A stretch of 64,000 nucleotides of DNA, from NCBI GenBank assembly GCA_903928115.1, contig CAIYPP010000023.1, positions 1-64,000 of the forward strand, in the 5' to 3' direction. Position numbers and translations under genes: made by a program. The notes under the pieces were generated by a model. The model did no database searches and was not told the origin of the DNA. It saw only the letters and a program-made list of their open reading frames with translations. This document shows, one piece after another, positions 24,613 to 33,948 of the stretch. Each line of letters starts with the position of its first letter. Positions within the stretch are counted from its first letter, which is position 1. The stretch comes from an uncultured Planctomycetota bacterium. Its GTDB lineage: Bacteria > Planctomycetota > UBA1135 > GCA-002686595.

Positions 24613-25977
24613 TCAGGGCAGCGCGGCTTCCAGCCACGAATCGAGCTGGGAGAAGGCCGCGGCTTCCTCGGGTTCGAGGCTGCCGTCGTTGAGGTCGACG
24701 CCTTCGCGATCGAGTCCCTGAAGGTCGAACAGCGCGTCGGGCTGTCCGGAACGCCGGATCAGCTTCCAGCGTGCGTCCCGCACCATCGCGCCGGTCTCCG
24801 TGTAGGGGCCGATGCCATTGGGCTCGAACTTGTCGACCACCACGTGATCGCGCAGCGGCGCGACCTGCGGATCGGCGAGGTAGGGCGCGAGGTCGATACC
24901 GTCGATCACCGGGCCATCGCCCACGCCGGACGCAGCTTCGACCCCGAAGAATCCGAGGATCGTCGGGAACAGATCGACGGTCTGCACGAGCGCCGTGGCC
25001 CGCACGCCTCGCGCGGCGACGTGGTTGCCCGAGATCACGAGGGGCACGCGCACGCCGCCCTCGAAGAGCGAGCCCTTGGACTGCGCAGGCACCGAGGGCG
25101 GAATGACAACCTGCTGGGGCGAGCCGTTGTCGCCGAGCAACACGACGGTCGTGCGCGCGCGTACGTCAGCGGGGATCCCAGAGAGCAGACGACCGAGCTC
25201 CGTGTCGAGCGCCTGCACCATGGCGCAGTAGTGCTCGTAGGGGGTGTCCTGAGGATCACCACTCAACGCGTACGTGTGCAGCTCCTGCGGCGGCGCGTGC
25301 AACGGCGTGTGCGCCGCGCTGAAGCCGAGCCAGAGAAACCACGGCTCCGGCATGGTCTCGATGCGGCCGAGCGCATCGTTGACTTGATCCGTGGTGGCGT
25401 AGGTCGTGCTCACATAGCGAACGCCGTTGCGAATCTTGCCGTAATTGAAGTACGTCTGACCGGTGAACAGGTTCCCGAGCGGACCGTCGAACCAGTCGAA
25501 TCCCTGAAGGTTGGGATGATCGACACCGCCGACGGCTTCGGAGCCCAAGTGCCACTTTCCGATCGCGGAGGTCGCGACCGGCTGCGCGCTCTGCGCCGCG
25601 AGCACCTCGGGGATCGTCCACTCTTCGAGCGCGAGCGCCGGCTCGGTGTTCCAGTCGGCGATCGGCTGGCCGATGCCCGTGCGGAACGACGCACGACCCG
25701 TGAGGACCGCCGCGCGAGTCGGCGAGCAGCTCGGCGGCGTGTAGCAGTGCTCGAAGAGCACGCCTTCCGCGATCAGCGCGTCGATATTCGGTGTGGGCGG
25801 GAAGCTCGGGTGGACGCCGTACGAGCCGAGCATGTCGATCCCCACGTCGTCCATCACCACGACGAGCACATTGCTCGGCTGCGGCGGCGGAGAATCGCCG
25901 CCACCGCCGCCTCCGCAGGCCGCAAGGAGGAACGCGCTGCCGACTGCGAGGGAGCACATTCGACGCGAAGAGGACAT
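24613..25977 (-). CDS. Sulfatase, probable lipoprotein
   Basis: The protein has 454 residues. A lipobox (AFLLAAC) followed by GGGGGG indicates a lipid-anchored exported enzyme. The sulfatase fold is clear. VVVMDDVGIDMLGSYG carries the metal-binding Asp pair. SCSPTRAAVLTG carries Cys84, the residue converted to formylglycine (C-x-P-x-R). IGKWHLG and LLGDNGSP supply further active-site residues. It hydrolyses a sulfate ester, probably on a polysaccharide or small organic sulfate. Maturation needs a formylglycine-generating enzyme, not seen in this window. ChrA lies 62 bp upstream on the same strand. Confidence 0.9.
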   Translation of the reverse strand: MSSSRRMCSLAVGSAFLLAACGGGGGGDSPPPQPSNVLVVVMDDVGIDMLGSYGVHPSFPPTPNIDALIAEGVLFEHCYTPPSCSPTRAAVLTGRASFRTGIGQPIADWNTEPALALEEWTIPEVLAAQSAQPVATSAIGKWHLGSEAVGGVDHPNLQGFDWFDGPLGNLFTGQTYFNYGKIRNGVRYVSTTYATTDQVNDALGRIETMPEPWFLWLGFSAAHTPLHAPPQELHTYALSGDPQDTPYEHYCAMVQALDTELGRLLSGIPADVRARTTVVLLGDNGSPQQVVIPPSVPAQSKGSLFEGGVRVPLVISGNHVAARGVRATALVQTVDLFPTILGFFGVEAASGVGDGPVIDGIDLAPYLADPQVAPLRDHVVVDKFEPNGIGPYTETGAMVRDARWKLIRRSGQPDALFDLQGLDREGVDLNDGSLEPEEAAAFSQLDSWLEAALP

Positions 25978-26039
25978 GGAGAAGGCGATCCGCACGCGTC
26001 GGGATCGTAAGCCATGCAGACTCGACTGAAATAGTCCCG

Positions 26040-27278
26040 TCACGCCGACATCAGCGAGTGCCGAATCAGGCCGACGGCCGCGCACGCGAGCACCACCGCG
26101 ACACTGGGAACTTTCTTCCATGCCAACGCGATGAATGCGGCGGCCCAGAGCAAGACAGCGAAGGTGTCGACCTCGCCGTTCGGTCCGCGGAGCAGGACCT
26201 GCGCCCCGAACCAAAGGGCGACCTGCGCTATCACTCCGACGACGACGGCACTCACCCCGGCCAAAGCCCCGGCGATGCGCCGCGAGCCGCGCAGCTGCTC
26301 GACGTAGGGCGCGCCGACGAAGACCCACAGGAAGCAGGGCAGAAAGGTGACCCACGTCACCAGCGCTGCCGAGAGCGTCGCGCTCGCGAGCGGAGAGCCC
26401 GCGCTCGTGCCGCGCCAGCCGCCGAGGAAGCCCACGAACTGCACGACCATGATGAGGGGCCCCGGAGTGGTCTCGGCGAGGCCGAGCCCGTCGAGCATCT
26501 GCTCGCTCGAGAGCCAGCCAAAGCGCGTCACGGCCGCGTCGGCGACGTAAGGCAGCACCGCGTAGGCTCCCCCGAAGGTCACGCAGGCCGTCTCGCTGAA
26601 GAAGAGCCCCTGCTGCGCGAGCAGACCCCTCCAGCCCTGCAGCCAGCCAGCGAGCAGGATCGGCGCCCACCAGAGCACGAGGCATGCCACGGCGACCCGC
26701 AACGTCGAGGCGGGGCTGACCGGCTTCGACGGCGGCGCGGGCTGCGCGGCGGGCCGGAGGCTGAAGAGTCCGACCGCGGCCCCGAGCAAGACGACGAGCG
26801 GGAAGGCGAGCAGGTCGAGGAACAGCGCGAGGAACGCCCCCACCGCGAGCGAGACGGCGACCGCGCTGCGCAGCGAGCGGCGCGCGATGCGCGGGAGGGC
26901 CACGGCGATCAGGGCGACCACGGCCGGCTGGAGGCCGTCGAAGAGCGCAGCGACGGCGGGGAGCGTGCCGTGCTCGACGTACAGCCACGAGAGCGCCCAC
27001 AGGAGCAACGCCGAAGGCAGCACAAATAGGGCTCCGGCGACGATCCCGCCGAGGCGACCGTGCAGCAGCCAACCGACGTACGTCGCGAGTTGCTGGGCCT
27101 CCGGGCCGGGGAGCAGCACGCAGAAGTTGAGCGCGTGGACGAAGCGCTCTTCGTCGATCCAGCGGCGGCGCTCGACGAGCTCGCGGTGCATGAGCGCGAT
27201 CTGTCCGGCCGGCCCGCCGAAGCTGGTGAGGCCGAGCTGCAGCCAGAAGCGTGCCGCGTCGCGGAAGGAGACGCCCAT
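26040..27278 (-). CDS. chrA: Chromate/anion transporter ChrA family
   Basis: The protein has 412 residues with about 10-12 membrane helices in two homologous halves, the long bidomain CHR type. Both halves keep the family motif near their start: LTSFGGPAGQIALMHRELV in the first and VTFGGAYAVLPYVAD in the second. PGPEAQQLATYVGW and TTPGPLIM are also typical. It exports chromate or takes up or exports a related anion. Many ChrA proteins occur outside resistance loci. The ATG at 27278 is preferred over a GTG at 27287. It is divergent from the mltA-like gene. Confidence 0.9.
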   Translation of the reverse strand: MGVSFRDAARFWLQLGLTSFGGPAGQIALMHRELVERRRWIDEERFVHALNFCVLLPGPEAQQLATYVGWLLHGRLGGIVAGALFVLPSALLLWALSWLYVEHGTLPAVAALFDGLQPAVVALIAVALPRIARRSLRSAVAVSLAVGAFLALFLDLLAFPLVVLLGAAVGLFSLRPAAQPAPPSKPVSPASTLRVAVACLVLWWAPILLAGWLQGWRGLLAQQGLFFSETACVTFGGAYAVLPYVADAAVTRFGWLSSEQMLDGLGLAETTPGPLIMVVQFVGFLGGWRGTSAGSPLASATLSAALVTWVTFLPCFLWVFVGAPYVEQLRGSRRIAGALAGVSAVVVGVIAQVALWFGAQVLLRGPNGEVDTFAVLLWAAAFIALAWKKVPSVAVVLACAAVGLIRHSLMSA

Positions 27279-27360
27279 GGGAGGCACTCGATGCTAGCCG
27301 CTCGCGCGCGTGGGGCGACGCATTGAACGGCGAGCGGCGATGGCTACGCTCGCCGCTCCC

Positions 27361-28587
27361 ATGAAGCTGCACCTCGTCGCCGCCCTCGGTCTCGTCCTCG
27401 CCGCCGCTTGCCAGACCCCCGACTACGGCCGCCCGCTGCCCGAGGGCTGGCCCGCGCTGATCCCGCTCGCGAAGGGCGAGCAGCGCCCCGACTTCAAGGC
27501 GAGCTTCGCCGACCGCGACGAAATCCTCCCCGCGCTCGAGCGCTCGATCGAGTGGTATGGCCGCCCTTCGTCGAAGGAGCACTTCCCGATCGAAGGCGTC
27601 ACGCACGCGCGCGCGCTCGAGAGCCTCAAGCACCTGCGCAAGCTGCTCGCTTCGTGCACCGACGAACGCGACTTCGACGCGTCCGTGGCGCTCGACTTCG
27701 ACATCTACAAGAGCGCAGGCTGGAACGGGAAGGGCGGCGGCGTGCTCTTCACCGGCTACTGCACGCCGATCTTGTCGGGCTCGATGACCGCCGACGCGGA
27801 GTACCGCTGGCCGCTGTACGGGATGCCCGACGACCTCGTGAAGGCGAAGGACGGCGAGATCCTCGGCCAGAAGCAGGCCGATGGTTCCCTCGCGCCCTAC
27901 CCGACGCGCGCAGCGATCGAGGCGAGCGGCATGCTCAAAGAGAAGAAGCTCGAGCTCGTGTACCTCAAGGATCCGCTCGACGCGTTCGTGGCCCACGTCA
28001 ATGGCTCCGCAGTGATCGAGCTGCCCGATGGCAGCGAGCGACGCTTCGGCTACTCGGGCAAGAACGGGCGCGAGTACAAGTCGCTCGGGAAGATGCTCGT
28101 CGCCGACGGCCACATCAAGGCGAGCGAGGTCTCGCTGGCGAAGATCCGCGAGTGGGGCGCCGCGAACCCCGAGCTTCTGCTCGAATACATCAACAAGGAC
28201 GACAGCTTCGTCTTCTTCCTCGAGATCGACGGCGACCCCAAGGGCAGCCTGAACGTCGACGTCACCGGCGGCCGCACGCTCGCGACCGACAAGTCGCTCT
28301 TCCCGCGCGGTGGAATCGTGTTCGTCGACGTCGACGTGCCCGACCGCGACGGTCCCGTGAGCTGGTTCAAGCGCCTCTTCTCGTCGGAGGACGAGGCCTA
28401 CGGCTCGGCGGTGTACGACCGCTTCATGTTCGATCAGGACACGGGCGGCGCCATCCGCACCGCCGGTCGCGCGGACATCTACATGGGCATCGGCCCCGAG
28501 GCCGAGTGGACCGCGGGCCGCACGAAGAGCCCCGGCCAGATGTACTACCTGTTCGTACGGGACGAGGCGCTCCAGTCGCGCCGCTGA
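27361..28587 (+). CDS. mltA: Membrane-bound lytic murein transglycosylase A
   Basis: The protein has 408 residues with a lipobox (LVLAAAC). The MltA barrel domain (about 120-290, with LFTGYCTP and YSGKNGREYKSLGKMLV) precedes the 3D domain (about 300-400, RFMFDQDTGGAIRTAGRADI). The Asp of DQDTGGAI is the family's catalytic-region aspartate. The enzyme would cleave peptidoglycan with 1,6-anhydro product formation from the inner leaflet of the outer membrane. The ATG at 27361 opens the lipoprotein signal. A small gene follows after 30 bp in the same direction. Confidence 0.9.
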   Translation: MKLHLVAALGLVLAAACQTPDYGRPLPEGWPALIPLAKGEQRPDFKASFADRDEILPALERSIEWYGRPSSKEHFPIEGVTHARALESLKHLRKLLASCTDERDFDASVALDFDIYKSAGWNGKGGGVLFTGYCTPILSGSMTADAEYRWPLYGMPDDLVKAKDGEILGQKQADGSLAPYPTRAAIEASGMLKEKKLELVYLKDPLDAFVAHVNGSAVIELPDGSERRFGYSGKNGREYKSLGKMLVADGHIKASEVSLAKIREWGAANPELLLEYINKDDSFVFFLEIDGDPKGSLNVDVTGGRTLATDKSLFPRGGIVFVDVDVPDRDGPVSWFKRLFSSEDEAYGSAVYDRFMFDQDTGGAIRTAGRADIYMGIGPEAEWTAGRTKSPGQMYYLFVRDEALQSRR

Positions 28588-28617
28588 ACGGCCGAAGAGC
28601 CGACACCGGAGCCCGCC

Positions 28618-28854
28618 ATGCCCAACTACGACGTCGTCAAGTACACCGTCGAGCCCGTCGAGGGCGACGACCAGATCGCGGTGACGATCCACGCCTCCGA
28701 CGGCAACAAGTGGGAGTACGGGATCCCGTTCAACCGCACGTCCGGGCGCTACCAGTTCCCTGAGATCGACGTGCTCGAAGTGGACTTCGGCGAAGACTTC
28801 GCCCGCGAGCTGATCGAGCAGGTCGAGGCCCTCGTCGCGCGGCTGTGCCGCTGA
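28618..28854 (+). CDS. Small hypothetical protein
   Basis: The protein has 78 residues: acidic, soluble, with likely beta strands (DQIAVTIHASDGNKWEYGI) and a C-terminal helix. No family is recognised. GGAG at 28608-28611 gives a well-placed ribosome-binding site. It is 30 bp downstream of the mltA-like gene and probably co-transcribed. Confidence 0.65.
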   Translation: MPNYDVVKYTVEPVEGDDQIAVTIHASDGNKWEYGIPFNRTSGRYQFPEIDVLEVDFGEDFARELIEQVEALVARLCR

Positions 28855-28866
28855 CGCGCGCCGTCG

Positions 28867-29865
28867 TCACTGCACCGGTGCGAGGCGCGCTTCGAGCGAC
28901 GTGAGCCAACGCTCGGCGGCGGCCCGCTCGTCGGAGCGCTGCGATGCGGAGTTGACGTAACGCAAGCCGAGAGCGAGAGCCATGTCGCGCTCGCCCCTGC
29001 GCGCGTGGAAGTCGGCGGCCCGACGCAAGACCTTGCGCTCGACAGGGTCGATCTCCAGCGCGCGCAGATAGCAGGCGAGCGCCTCGTCGTCGCGCTGCTC
29101 TCCTTCGCGCAGGACGCCGAGGAGGAAGTGAGCGTCCGTGCGCTCTGGGTCGACCTCGATCGCCCGCTGAATCCATGCCTCCGCAAGGGCCGAGTCCAGC
29201 GCGCCGCGCTCCTCCGCCTCGACCTCGAAGTAGAGACTCGCGGCGAACAGCAGGCGTCCGGGATCGCTCTCGCCGAGCTCGACGGCACGACGATAGGCCT
29301 CGACTGCCGCGGAGAAGGCGCCCGCCTCCCGGCGCGCACGGGCGAGCATGACCCACGTCTCCGCATCGCCGCCTCCGAGCGCGATGCGACGCTCCAAGAG
29401 CGGGATGCAGCCGACTTCGAGGCCGAGCTCGAAGCGCAAGCGCGCGAGCAGGAGCAAGGTCGAGATGCGATCGGGTTCGAGCTCCAGCACGCGCTCGAGA
29501 TGCGGCTCGGCCGCGCGTCGGAAGCCCGTGCGAAGCATGACAGCGGCGAGGCCTTCGAGGACCTCGACTTGGTCCGGTCGCGCGTCGAGCTCGTGCTCCA
29601 AGAGGCGCTGGGCGCTCGCGGGCGCGCCGGCCTCGCACAGCGCCATCGCGGCCTGCACGATCGCGGTCGCCGCGCCATCGCCGCCGCGCAGGTACAGCTC
29701 GTACCAAACGCTGGCCGCCTGTCCCCAATCGCCACGCCCCTCGGCTGCACGCGCGAGCGCCACATTGGCTTTTTGAGGCTCGGCCATGCGCCGTACGCCG
29801 AAGTCCGCGGAGCTGCAAGCGCCGAGAACGAGCGCAACGACGGCGAGCGGGCGAAGTGCGGTCAT
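28867..29865 (-). CDS. TPR-repeat lipoprotein
   Basis: The protein has 332 residues. It has a lipobox (VALVLGAC) and then about seven tetratricopeptide-like helix pairs, for example ALACYLRALEIDPVERKVLR and AVEAYRRAVELGE. TPR proteins are scaffolds for protein complexes at the envelope, but the partner is unknown. It is divergent from the MoxR ATPase gene with 88 bp between starts. The ATG at 29865 opens the signal peptide. Confidence 0.82.
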   Translation of the reverse strand: MTALRPLAVVALVLGACSSADFGVRRMAEPQKANVALARAAEGRGDWGQAASVWYELYLRGGDGAATAIVQAAMALCEAGAPASAQRLLEHELDARPDQVEVLEGLAAVMLRTGFRRAAEPHLERVLELEPDRISTLLLLARLRFELGLEVGCIPLLERRIALGGGDAETWVMLARARREAGAFSAAVEAYRRAVELGESDPGRLLFAASLYFEVEAEERGALDSALAEAWIQRAIEVDPERTDAHFLLGVLREGEQRDDEALACYLRALEIDPVERKVLRRAADFHARRGERDMALALGLRYVNSASQRSDERAAAERWLTSLEARLAPVQ

Positions 29866-29953
29866 AGGCGGCGCGGAGCATAGCGCGCGCCTCGGCGGTG
29901 CGCGTCGGCCCGCGGGCTGGCATGATGGGCGCGGAAGGAGCGTCGAGGTCACC

Positions 29954-30970
29954 ATGGAACGCGGAGAGCAACGAAGGGACGTTTCGGCCACGGGCCGCGA
30001 GCTCGAGGCGCTGCTCGCGCGTGCGCGCGAGCTCGAAGCCGCCGTGCGCCGCGTGTTCGTCGGCCATGACGAGGTGGTCGAGCAGCTCTTCTGCGCGCTG
30101 TTCTCCGGCGGGCACGTGCTACTCGAAGGCGTGCCCGGCCTCGGCAAGACGACGCTCGCGAAGGCTCTCGCCGCGGGGCTCGACCTGCGCTTTCGCCGCG
30201 TTCAGTTCACGCCGGATCTCATGCCCGGCGACATCCTCGGTCTGCGCGTGCTCGAAGAAGGCGCGGACGGACGTCGGGAGGTGCGCTTCGAGCGCGGCCC
30301 CGTGTTCACGAACGTGCTGCTCGCCGATGAGATCAACCGCGCCAGCCCGCGCACGCAGGCCGCGTTGCTCGAGGCGATGGCCGAGGGCAAGGTCACGCTC
30401 TTCGGCGAGACCACCGCGCTCGAAGACCCGTTCTTCCTCGTTGCGACCGAGAACCCGATCGAGATGGAGGGGACGTTCCCTCTTCCCGAGGCGCAGCTCG
30501 ACCGTTTCCAGATGAAGGTCGTGCTCGGGCGGCCGAGCTTCGAAGAGCTCGTGCGCGTGCTCGACGCGAGCGCCCTTGAGAGCTCCTCCGCCATCGCTCC
30601 GACGATGAGCGCGGCCGAGGTGCGCGCCCTGCGCGCGTTCGTGCGCGAGCTGCCGGTCTCGCGCGAGATTGTCGAGTGCGTCGCGCGCACGGTCCTCGCC
30701 ACGCATCCCGACGGCGACGCACCCACGGAAGTGCAGCGCACGGTGCGACACGGTGCGAGCCCACGCGCCGGGCAAGCGCTCCTCGCGGCAGCGCGCGCCC
30801 GCGCGCTCCTGCGCGGCGAGCTGCACGTGAAGTTCGAAGACCTCGAAGCGCTCTGCGTCCCCGTGCTGCGCCACCGAATCCTGCTCGGCTACGAAGGCGA
30901 AGCCACGGGCGTCGATACGGCCGCCCTGGCCCGCGCGGCGCTCGCCCACGCCCGCTCGCGCGCCAAGTAG
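29954..30970 (+). CDS. MoxR-family AAA ATPase
   Basis: The protein has 338 residues. It has Walker A GVPGLGKTT, Walker B LLADEINRASP, sensor 1 VATENPIEMEGTFPLPEAQL and a C-terminal lid domain. MoxR ATPases act as chaperones or metal-insertion helpers, usually with DUF58 and VWA-domain partners. None of those partners is adjacent here. The gene is followed after 26 bp by the NAD synthetase pair in the same direction. The ATG at 29954 gives the usual N-terminal helical extension. Confidence 0.9.
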   Translation: MERGEQRRDVSATGRELEALLARARELEAAVRRVFVGHDEVVEQLFCALFSGGHVLLEGVPGLGKTTLAKALAAGLDLRFRRVQFTPDLMPGDILGLRVLEEGADGRREVRFERGPVFTNVLLADEINRASPRTQAALLEAMAEGKVTLFGETTALEDPFFLVATENPIEMEGTFPLPEAQLDRFQMKVVLGRPSFEELVRVLDASALESSSAIAPTMSAAEVRALRAFVRELPVSREIVECVARTVLATHPDGDAPTEVQRTVRHGASPRAGQALLAAARARALLRGELHVKFEDLEALCVPVLRHRILLGYEGEATGVDTAALARAALAHARSRAK

Positions 30971-30996
30971 CTCCCCCACCTGCTAGGATTTCTCGC

Positions 30997-31851
30997 ATGG
31001 ACTGTCGGCTGACGGTGGCGCAGACCAATCCCGCGCTGGGAAATGTGGGTCGCAATCTCGACGAGCACGTCGCGCAGATCGAGGCTGCGCGCAAGTCGGG
31101 CTCGCAGATGATCGTGTTCCCCGAGCTCTCGCTGACGGGGTACTTCCTCAAGGACCAGACCGCCGAGGTCGCTCTCGCCGTCGACTCGCGGGAACTCGCG
31201 CGGCTCGCGGCGCTCTCGCGCGACATCTCGATCGTCGTCGGCTTCGTCGAGCGCTCCGCCGACGGCCGCATCTACAACTCGGTCGCGTTCCTCGAAGACG
31301 GCGCCGTGAAGCATCTGCACCGCAAGGTCCATCTCGTGACCTACGGGATGTTCGACGAGATGCGCGAGTTTGCGGCGGGCGACTCGTTCACCACGTTCGA
31401 CTCGCGCCACGGACGCTTTGGCATCCTGATTTGCGAGGACGCTTGGCACGTGACCAGCGGCTACCAGCACTTCCTCGCCGGAGCCGACGCGCTGATCGTG
31501 ACGAGCTGCAGCCCCGGTCGCGGCGTCGACGGCGGCGCGAGAGAGCTCGCGAGCGAGCGCACGTGGCGCACGCTGCTCGAGGCCTATGGCCTGCTCTTCC
31601 AAACGTGGGTCGTGTATTCCAACCGTGTCGGCTGGGAAGACGGCGTCTTCTTCTGGGGCGGCTCGCGCGTGATCGATCCCTTCGGCGCCGAGCATGCGCG
31701 CCTCGCGGGCATCGAGGCCGGACGCCTCGAAGCACGGATCACGTCCGACGCGCTGCGTCGCGCGCGCGTCGCAACGCCGCTGCGCCGAGACTCGCGCCCC
31801 GATCTGCTCGCGCGCGCCATCGCGCGCCTCGACGAACGGAGCCCAGCGTGA
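30997..31851 (+). CDS. Carbon-nitrogen hydrolase, probable glutaminase partner of NadE
   Basis: The protein has 284 residues of the nitrilase superfamily with the Glu-Lys-Cys triad in FPELSLTGY, HRKVHLVTYG and ICEDAWHV. The sequence resembles the glutaminase domain of glutamine-dependent NAD synthetases. Its stop overlaps the GTG start of a synthetase-only NadE gene. The likely role is to release ammonia from glutamine and pass it to NadE. It could act as an independent amidase, but the overlap argues for a two-subunit enzyme. A TAGGAT element precedes the ATG at 30997. Confidence 0.83.
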   Translation: MDCRLTVAQTNPALGNVGRNLDEHVAQIEAARKSGSQMIVFPELSLTGYFLKDQTAEVALAVDSRELARLAALSRDISIVVGFVERSADGRIYNSVAFLEDGAVKHLHRKVHLVTYGMFDEMREFAAGDSFTTFDSRHGRFGILICEDAWHVTSGYQHFLAGADALIVTSCSPGRGVDGGARELASERTWRTLLEAYGLLFQTWVVYSNRVGWEDGVFFWGGSRVIDPFGAEHARLAGIEAGRLEARITSDALRRARVATPLRRDSRPDLLARAIARLDERSPA

Positions 31852-32669
31852 GTCCGCTCGACATCCACCCGCCGCTCGTCGAACAGCTGCTCGTGCAGTT
31901 CCTGCGCGAAGAGCTCGCCAGCGCGGGGTTCTCGCGCGCGGTGCTCGGCATCTCGGGCGGCGTCGACTCGGCGCTGGTCGCGGCGCTCTGCGCCCGCGCG
32001 CTCGGGCCGGAGAACGTGCTGGGCGTGATGATGCCGTACCGCACCTCGAACCCCGACAGCGAAGGCCACGCGCGGCTGCTCGCGAGCACGCTCGGCATCC
32101 AGACCCGCAAGGTCGAAATCACCGCGATGGCGGACGGCTACCTCGCCGCGGGACGCGTCGAAGACCGCATGCGCCGCGGCAACGTGATGGCCCGCTGCCG
32201 AATGATCGTGCTCTACGACCTCTCGGTCGAGTTCAAGGGACTCGTGGCGGGCACGAGCAACAAGACGGAGATCCTGCTCGGCTACTCGACGCAGTGGGGC
32301 GATTCCGCCAGCGCGCTCAACCCGATCGGCGACCTCTACAAGCACCAGATCTACCAGCTCTCGCGCCACATGGCCGTGCCCGCGCCGATCCTCGACAAGG
32401 CGCCGAGCGCGGACCTCTTTGAAGGCCAGACCGACGAAGGCGAGCTCGGCTTCAGCTACGCCGAGGCCGATCGACTGCTGCACCACATGGTCGACTTGCG
32501 CATGAGCGAGGCCGAGCTCGTCGAGGCGGGCTTCGCGCTCGACTTCGTGCGCCGCATCGCCGCGCGCATCGCCGCCACGCAGTTCAAGCGCGTGATGCCG
32601 CTGATCGCCAAGCTCTCACAGCGCACGATCAATCAGGACTTCCGCTACCTTCGCGATTGGGGCCGCTGA
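31848..32669 (+). CDS. nadE: NAD synthetase, synthetase subunit
   Basis: The protein has 273 residues from a GTG start that overlaps the preceding stop (GTGA). It has the PP-loop GISGGVDSALV and then GTSNKTEILLGYSTQWGDSA. The tail DRLLHHMV carries a segment typical of NadE. It adenylates and amidates deamido-NAD to NAD. The length is that of ammonia-dependent NadE; the missing glutaminase domain is supplied by the upstream gene. Its 3' end overlaps the convergent GNAT gene by 41 bp. Confidence 0.9.
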   Translation: MSPLDIHPPLVEQLLVQFLREELASAGFSRAVLGISGGVDSALVAALCARALGPENVLGVMMPYRTSNPDSEGHARLLASTLGIQTRKVEITAMADGYLAAGRVEDRMRRGNVMARCRMIVLYDLSVEFKGLVAGTSNKTEILLGYSTQWGDSASALNPIGDLYKHQIYQLSRHMAVPAPILDKAPSADLFEGQTDEGELGFSYAEADRLLHHMVDLRMSEAELVEAGFALDFVRRIAARIAATQFKRVMPLIAKLSQRTINQDFRYLRDWGR

Positions 32670-33216
32670 TCGTCCAGCGCTCGTGGTCGCGCTCCTCGCC
32701 GCGGATGCGGCGATACCCGCGCGCCACGCCGTTCCGCGTGAAGCCGAGCTTGGCGAGCAAGCCGCGCGACGCAACGTTCTCAGGTAAGACATAGGCGTGC
32801 AGCTCGCGCAGGCCCAGCTCCCCGAGCGCGCGCGCCACAGCGAGTGTGAGTGCCTCACTCATCAGTCCGCGGCGCGCGTACTTGGCGCCGATCCAATAGC
32901 CCAAGGTCGCGCGGCGCGCACCCGGCTCTATCTCGCCGATCGTGATCGACCCGCAGATGCGGCCCGAGCGCCGCATGCGCACGAGCCAACGCTCGCGACG
33001 ATGCTGCGGCCCGACGCGCAGGTAGCGCGCGAACCACGACGGCCCCAGCGGATCGACTCCGGTGATGTCGAGCTCCCACGGCGCGAGAAAGTCCCAGCTC
33101 GCACGGCGAAGACTCAGCAGTTCCTCTTCGTCCTGCTCGCACGGAGCGGCGAGGACGATGCGCCGCCCCCGCGCGACGACGCGAGCTTCGAAGGAACGCT
33201 CCCGCGGCGAAGCCAT
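32629..33216 (-). CDS. GNAT acetyltransferase, RimJ/RimL type
   Basis: The protein has 195 residues. The GNAT fold shows the RimJ/RimL pattern: ICGSITIGEIEPGARRATLG, then the acetyl-CoA-binding stretch AKYARRGLMSEALTLAV, and ENVASRGLLAKLGF in the last helix-strand. It would acetylate a protein N-terminus or a small amine. The stop lies inside the convergent nadE gene. Confidence 0.87.
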   Translation of the reverse strand: MASPRERSFEARVVARGRRIVLAAPCEQDEEELLSLRRASWDFLAPWELDITGVDPLGPSWFARYLRVGPQHRRERWLVRMRRSGRICGSITIGEIEPGARRATLGYWIGAKYARRGLMSEALTLAVARALGELGLRELHAYVLPENVASRGLLAKLGFTRNGVARGYRRIRGEERDHERWTISGPNREGSGSPD

Positions 33217-33280
33217 GTGCGTTTTGTACGTCCCCAGCGCGCACTTGTCGCGCGGCGCGGCCGCAGCAAGGCCTGAAATA

Positions 33281-33311
33281 CTGCGGGGAGCCCGCGATGG
33301 ACTCCCCGCAG
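33281..33311 (-). terminator. Hairpin terminator
   Basis: CTGCGGGGAG (33281-33290) pairs perfectly with CTCCCCGCAG (33302-33311) around an 11-nt loop. It lies 31 nt past the stop of the helical-protein gene at 33342 in its direction of transcription. No U-run is evident. Confidence 0.6.
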
Positions 33312-33341
33312 CCCCTGGGTTGTGTACGAAGCGTCGTCGGC

Positions 33342-33794
33342 TCAGGCCTGTAGGCGACGAGCCAGCTCGTCGAAGTCGACGGAGGTGATCATCGAGCGAT
33401 CGATGCGCGAGAGGCTGGCGAGGCGGGCGCGCTCGGCTTCCGAGCGCTCGATCGCGGACGCCGCGGCGCGCGGAGGCGCGCTCGGGAGGCCGAGAATCTC
33501 AGGGCTGACCGCCGAGGCGAGGTCGCGCGCAATCGACTCGGGCAGCGGGCCGCGCTTTTCGAGCGCAGCGCGCGCGCGCACGCAGACTTCGAGAGTCTCC
33601 TGCAGGTTGCGCTGGATGCGCGTGAGTCGATCGAGGTCCGGCGCCGGACCGGCGAGAGACTGCTTCACCTTGGCCGTCGCAACTTCGAGCACGGCGATCA
33701 AGCAGTTGAGCTTGTTGCGCAGACGCTCGCGGTACTCCGCGGATTCCAGACCAGACTCGGAGTGGGACTCGCCGCTGTCGAAAGGCTCTTGCAT
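33342..33794 (-). CDS. Hypothetical helical protein
   Basis: The protein has 150 residues with no signal peptide. Residues about 17-75 are predicted coiled coil or a long helix (YRERLRNKLNCLIAVLEVAT). The middle is Pro/Ala-rich, and a conserved-looking end reads RSMITSVDFDELARRLQA. The helix resembles histidine-kinase-type dimerisation segments, but there is no kinase domain or phospho-acceptor motif I can support. It appears to stand alone with its own terminator. Confidence 0.62.
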   Translation of the reverse strand: MQEPFDSGESHSESGLESAEYRERLRNKLNCLIAVLEVATAKVKQSLAGPAPDLDRLTRIQRNLQETLEVCVRARAALEKRGPLPESIARDLASAVSPEILGLPSAPPRAAASAIERSEAERARLASLSRIDRSMITSVDFDELARRLQA

Positions 33795-33948
33795 CGTGGG
33801 CTGCCGGGCGCGGGGTAGGTGCTCGCTCCGACACCAGAGAGTACCCCGCGACGATCACCGCGGTCGCGCCCGACGCACTCTTGTTCCACTTGCGCGCAGG
33901 GCTGGAAAAATGTTCCAGATCCCGCGCAGCGCACGGCGCACGCCGAGC

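Noticed and set aside
33342-33794. Histidine kinase fragment
   Set aside because: The N-terminal helix looks like a dimerisation helix, but no phospho-acceptor His box or ATPase motifs are present.
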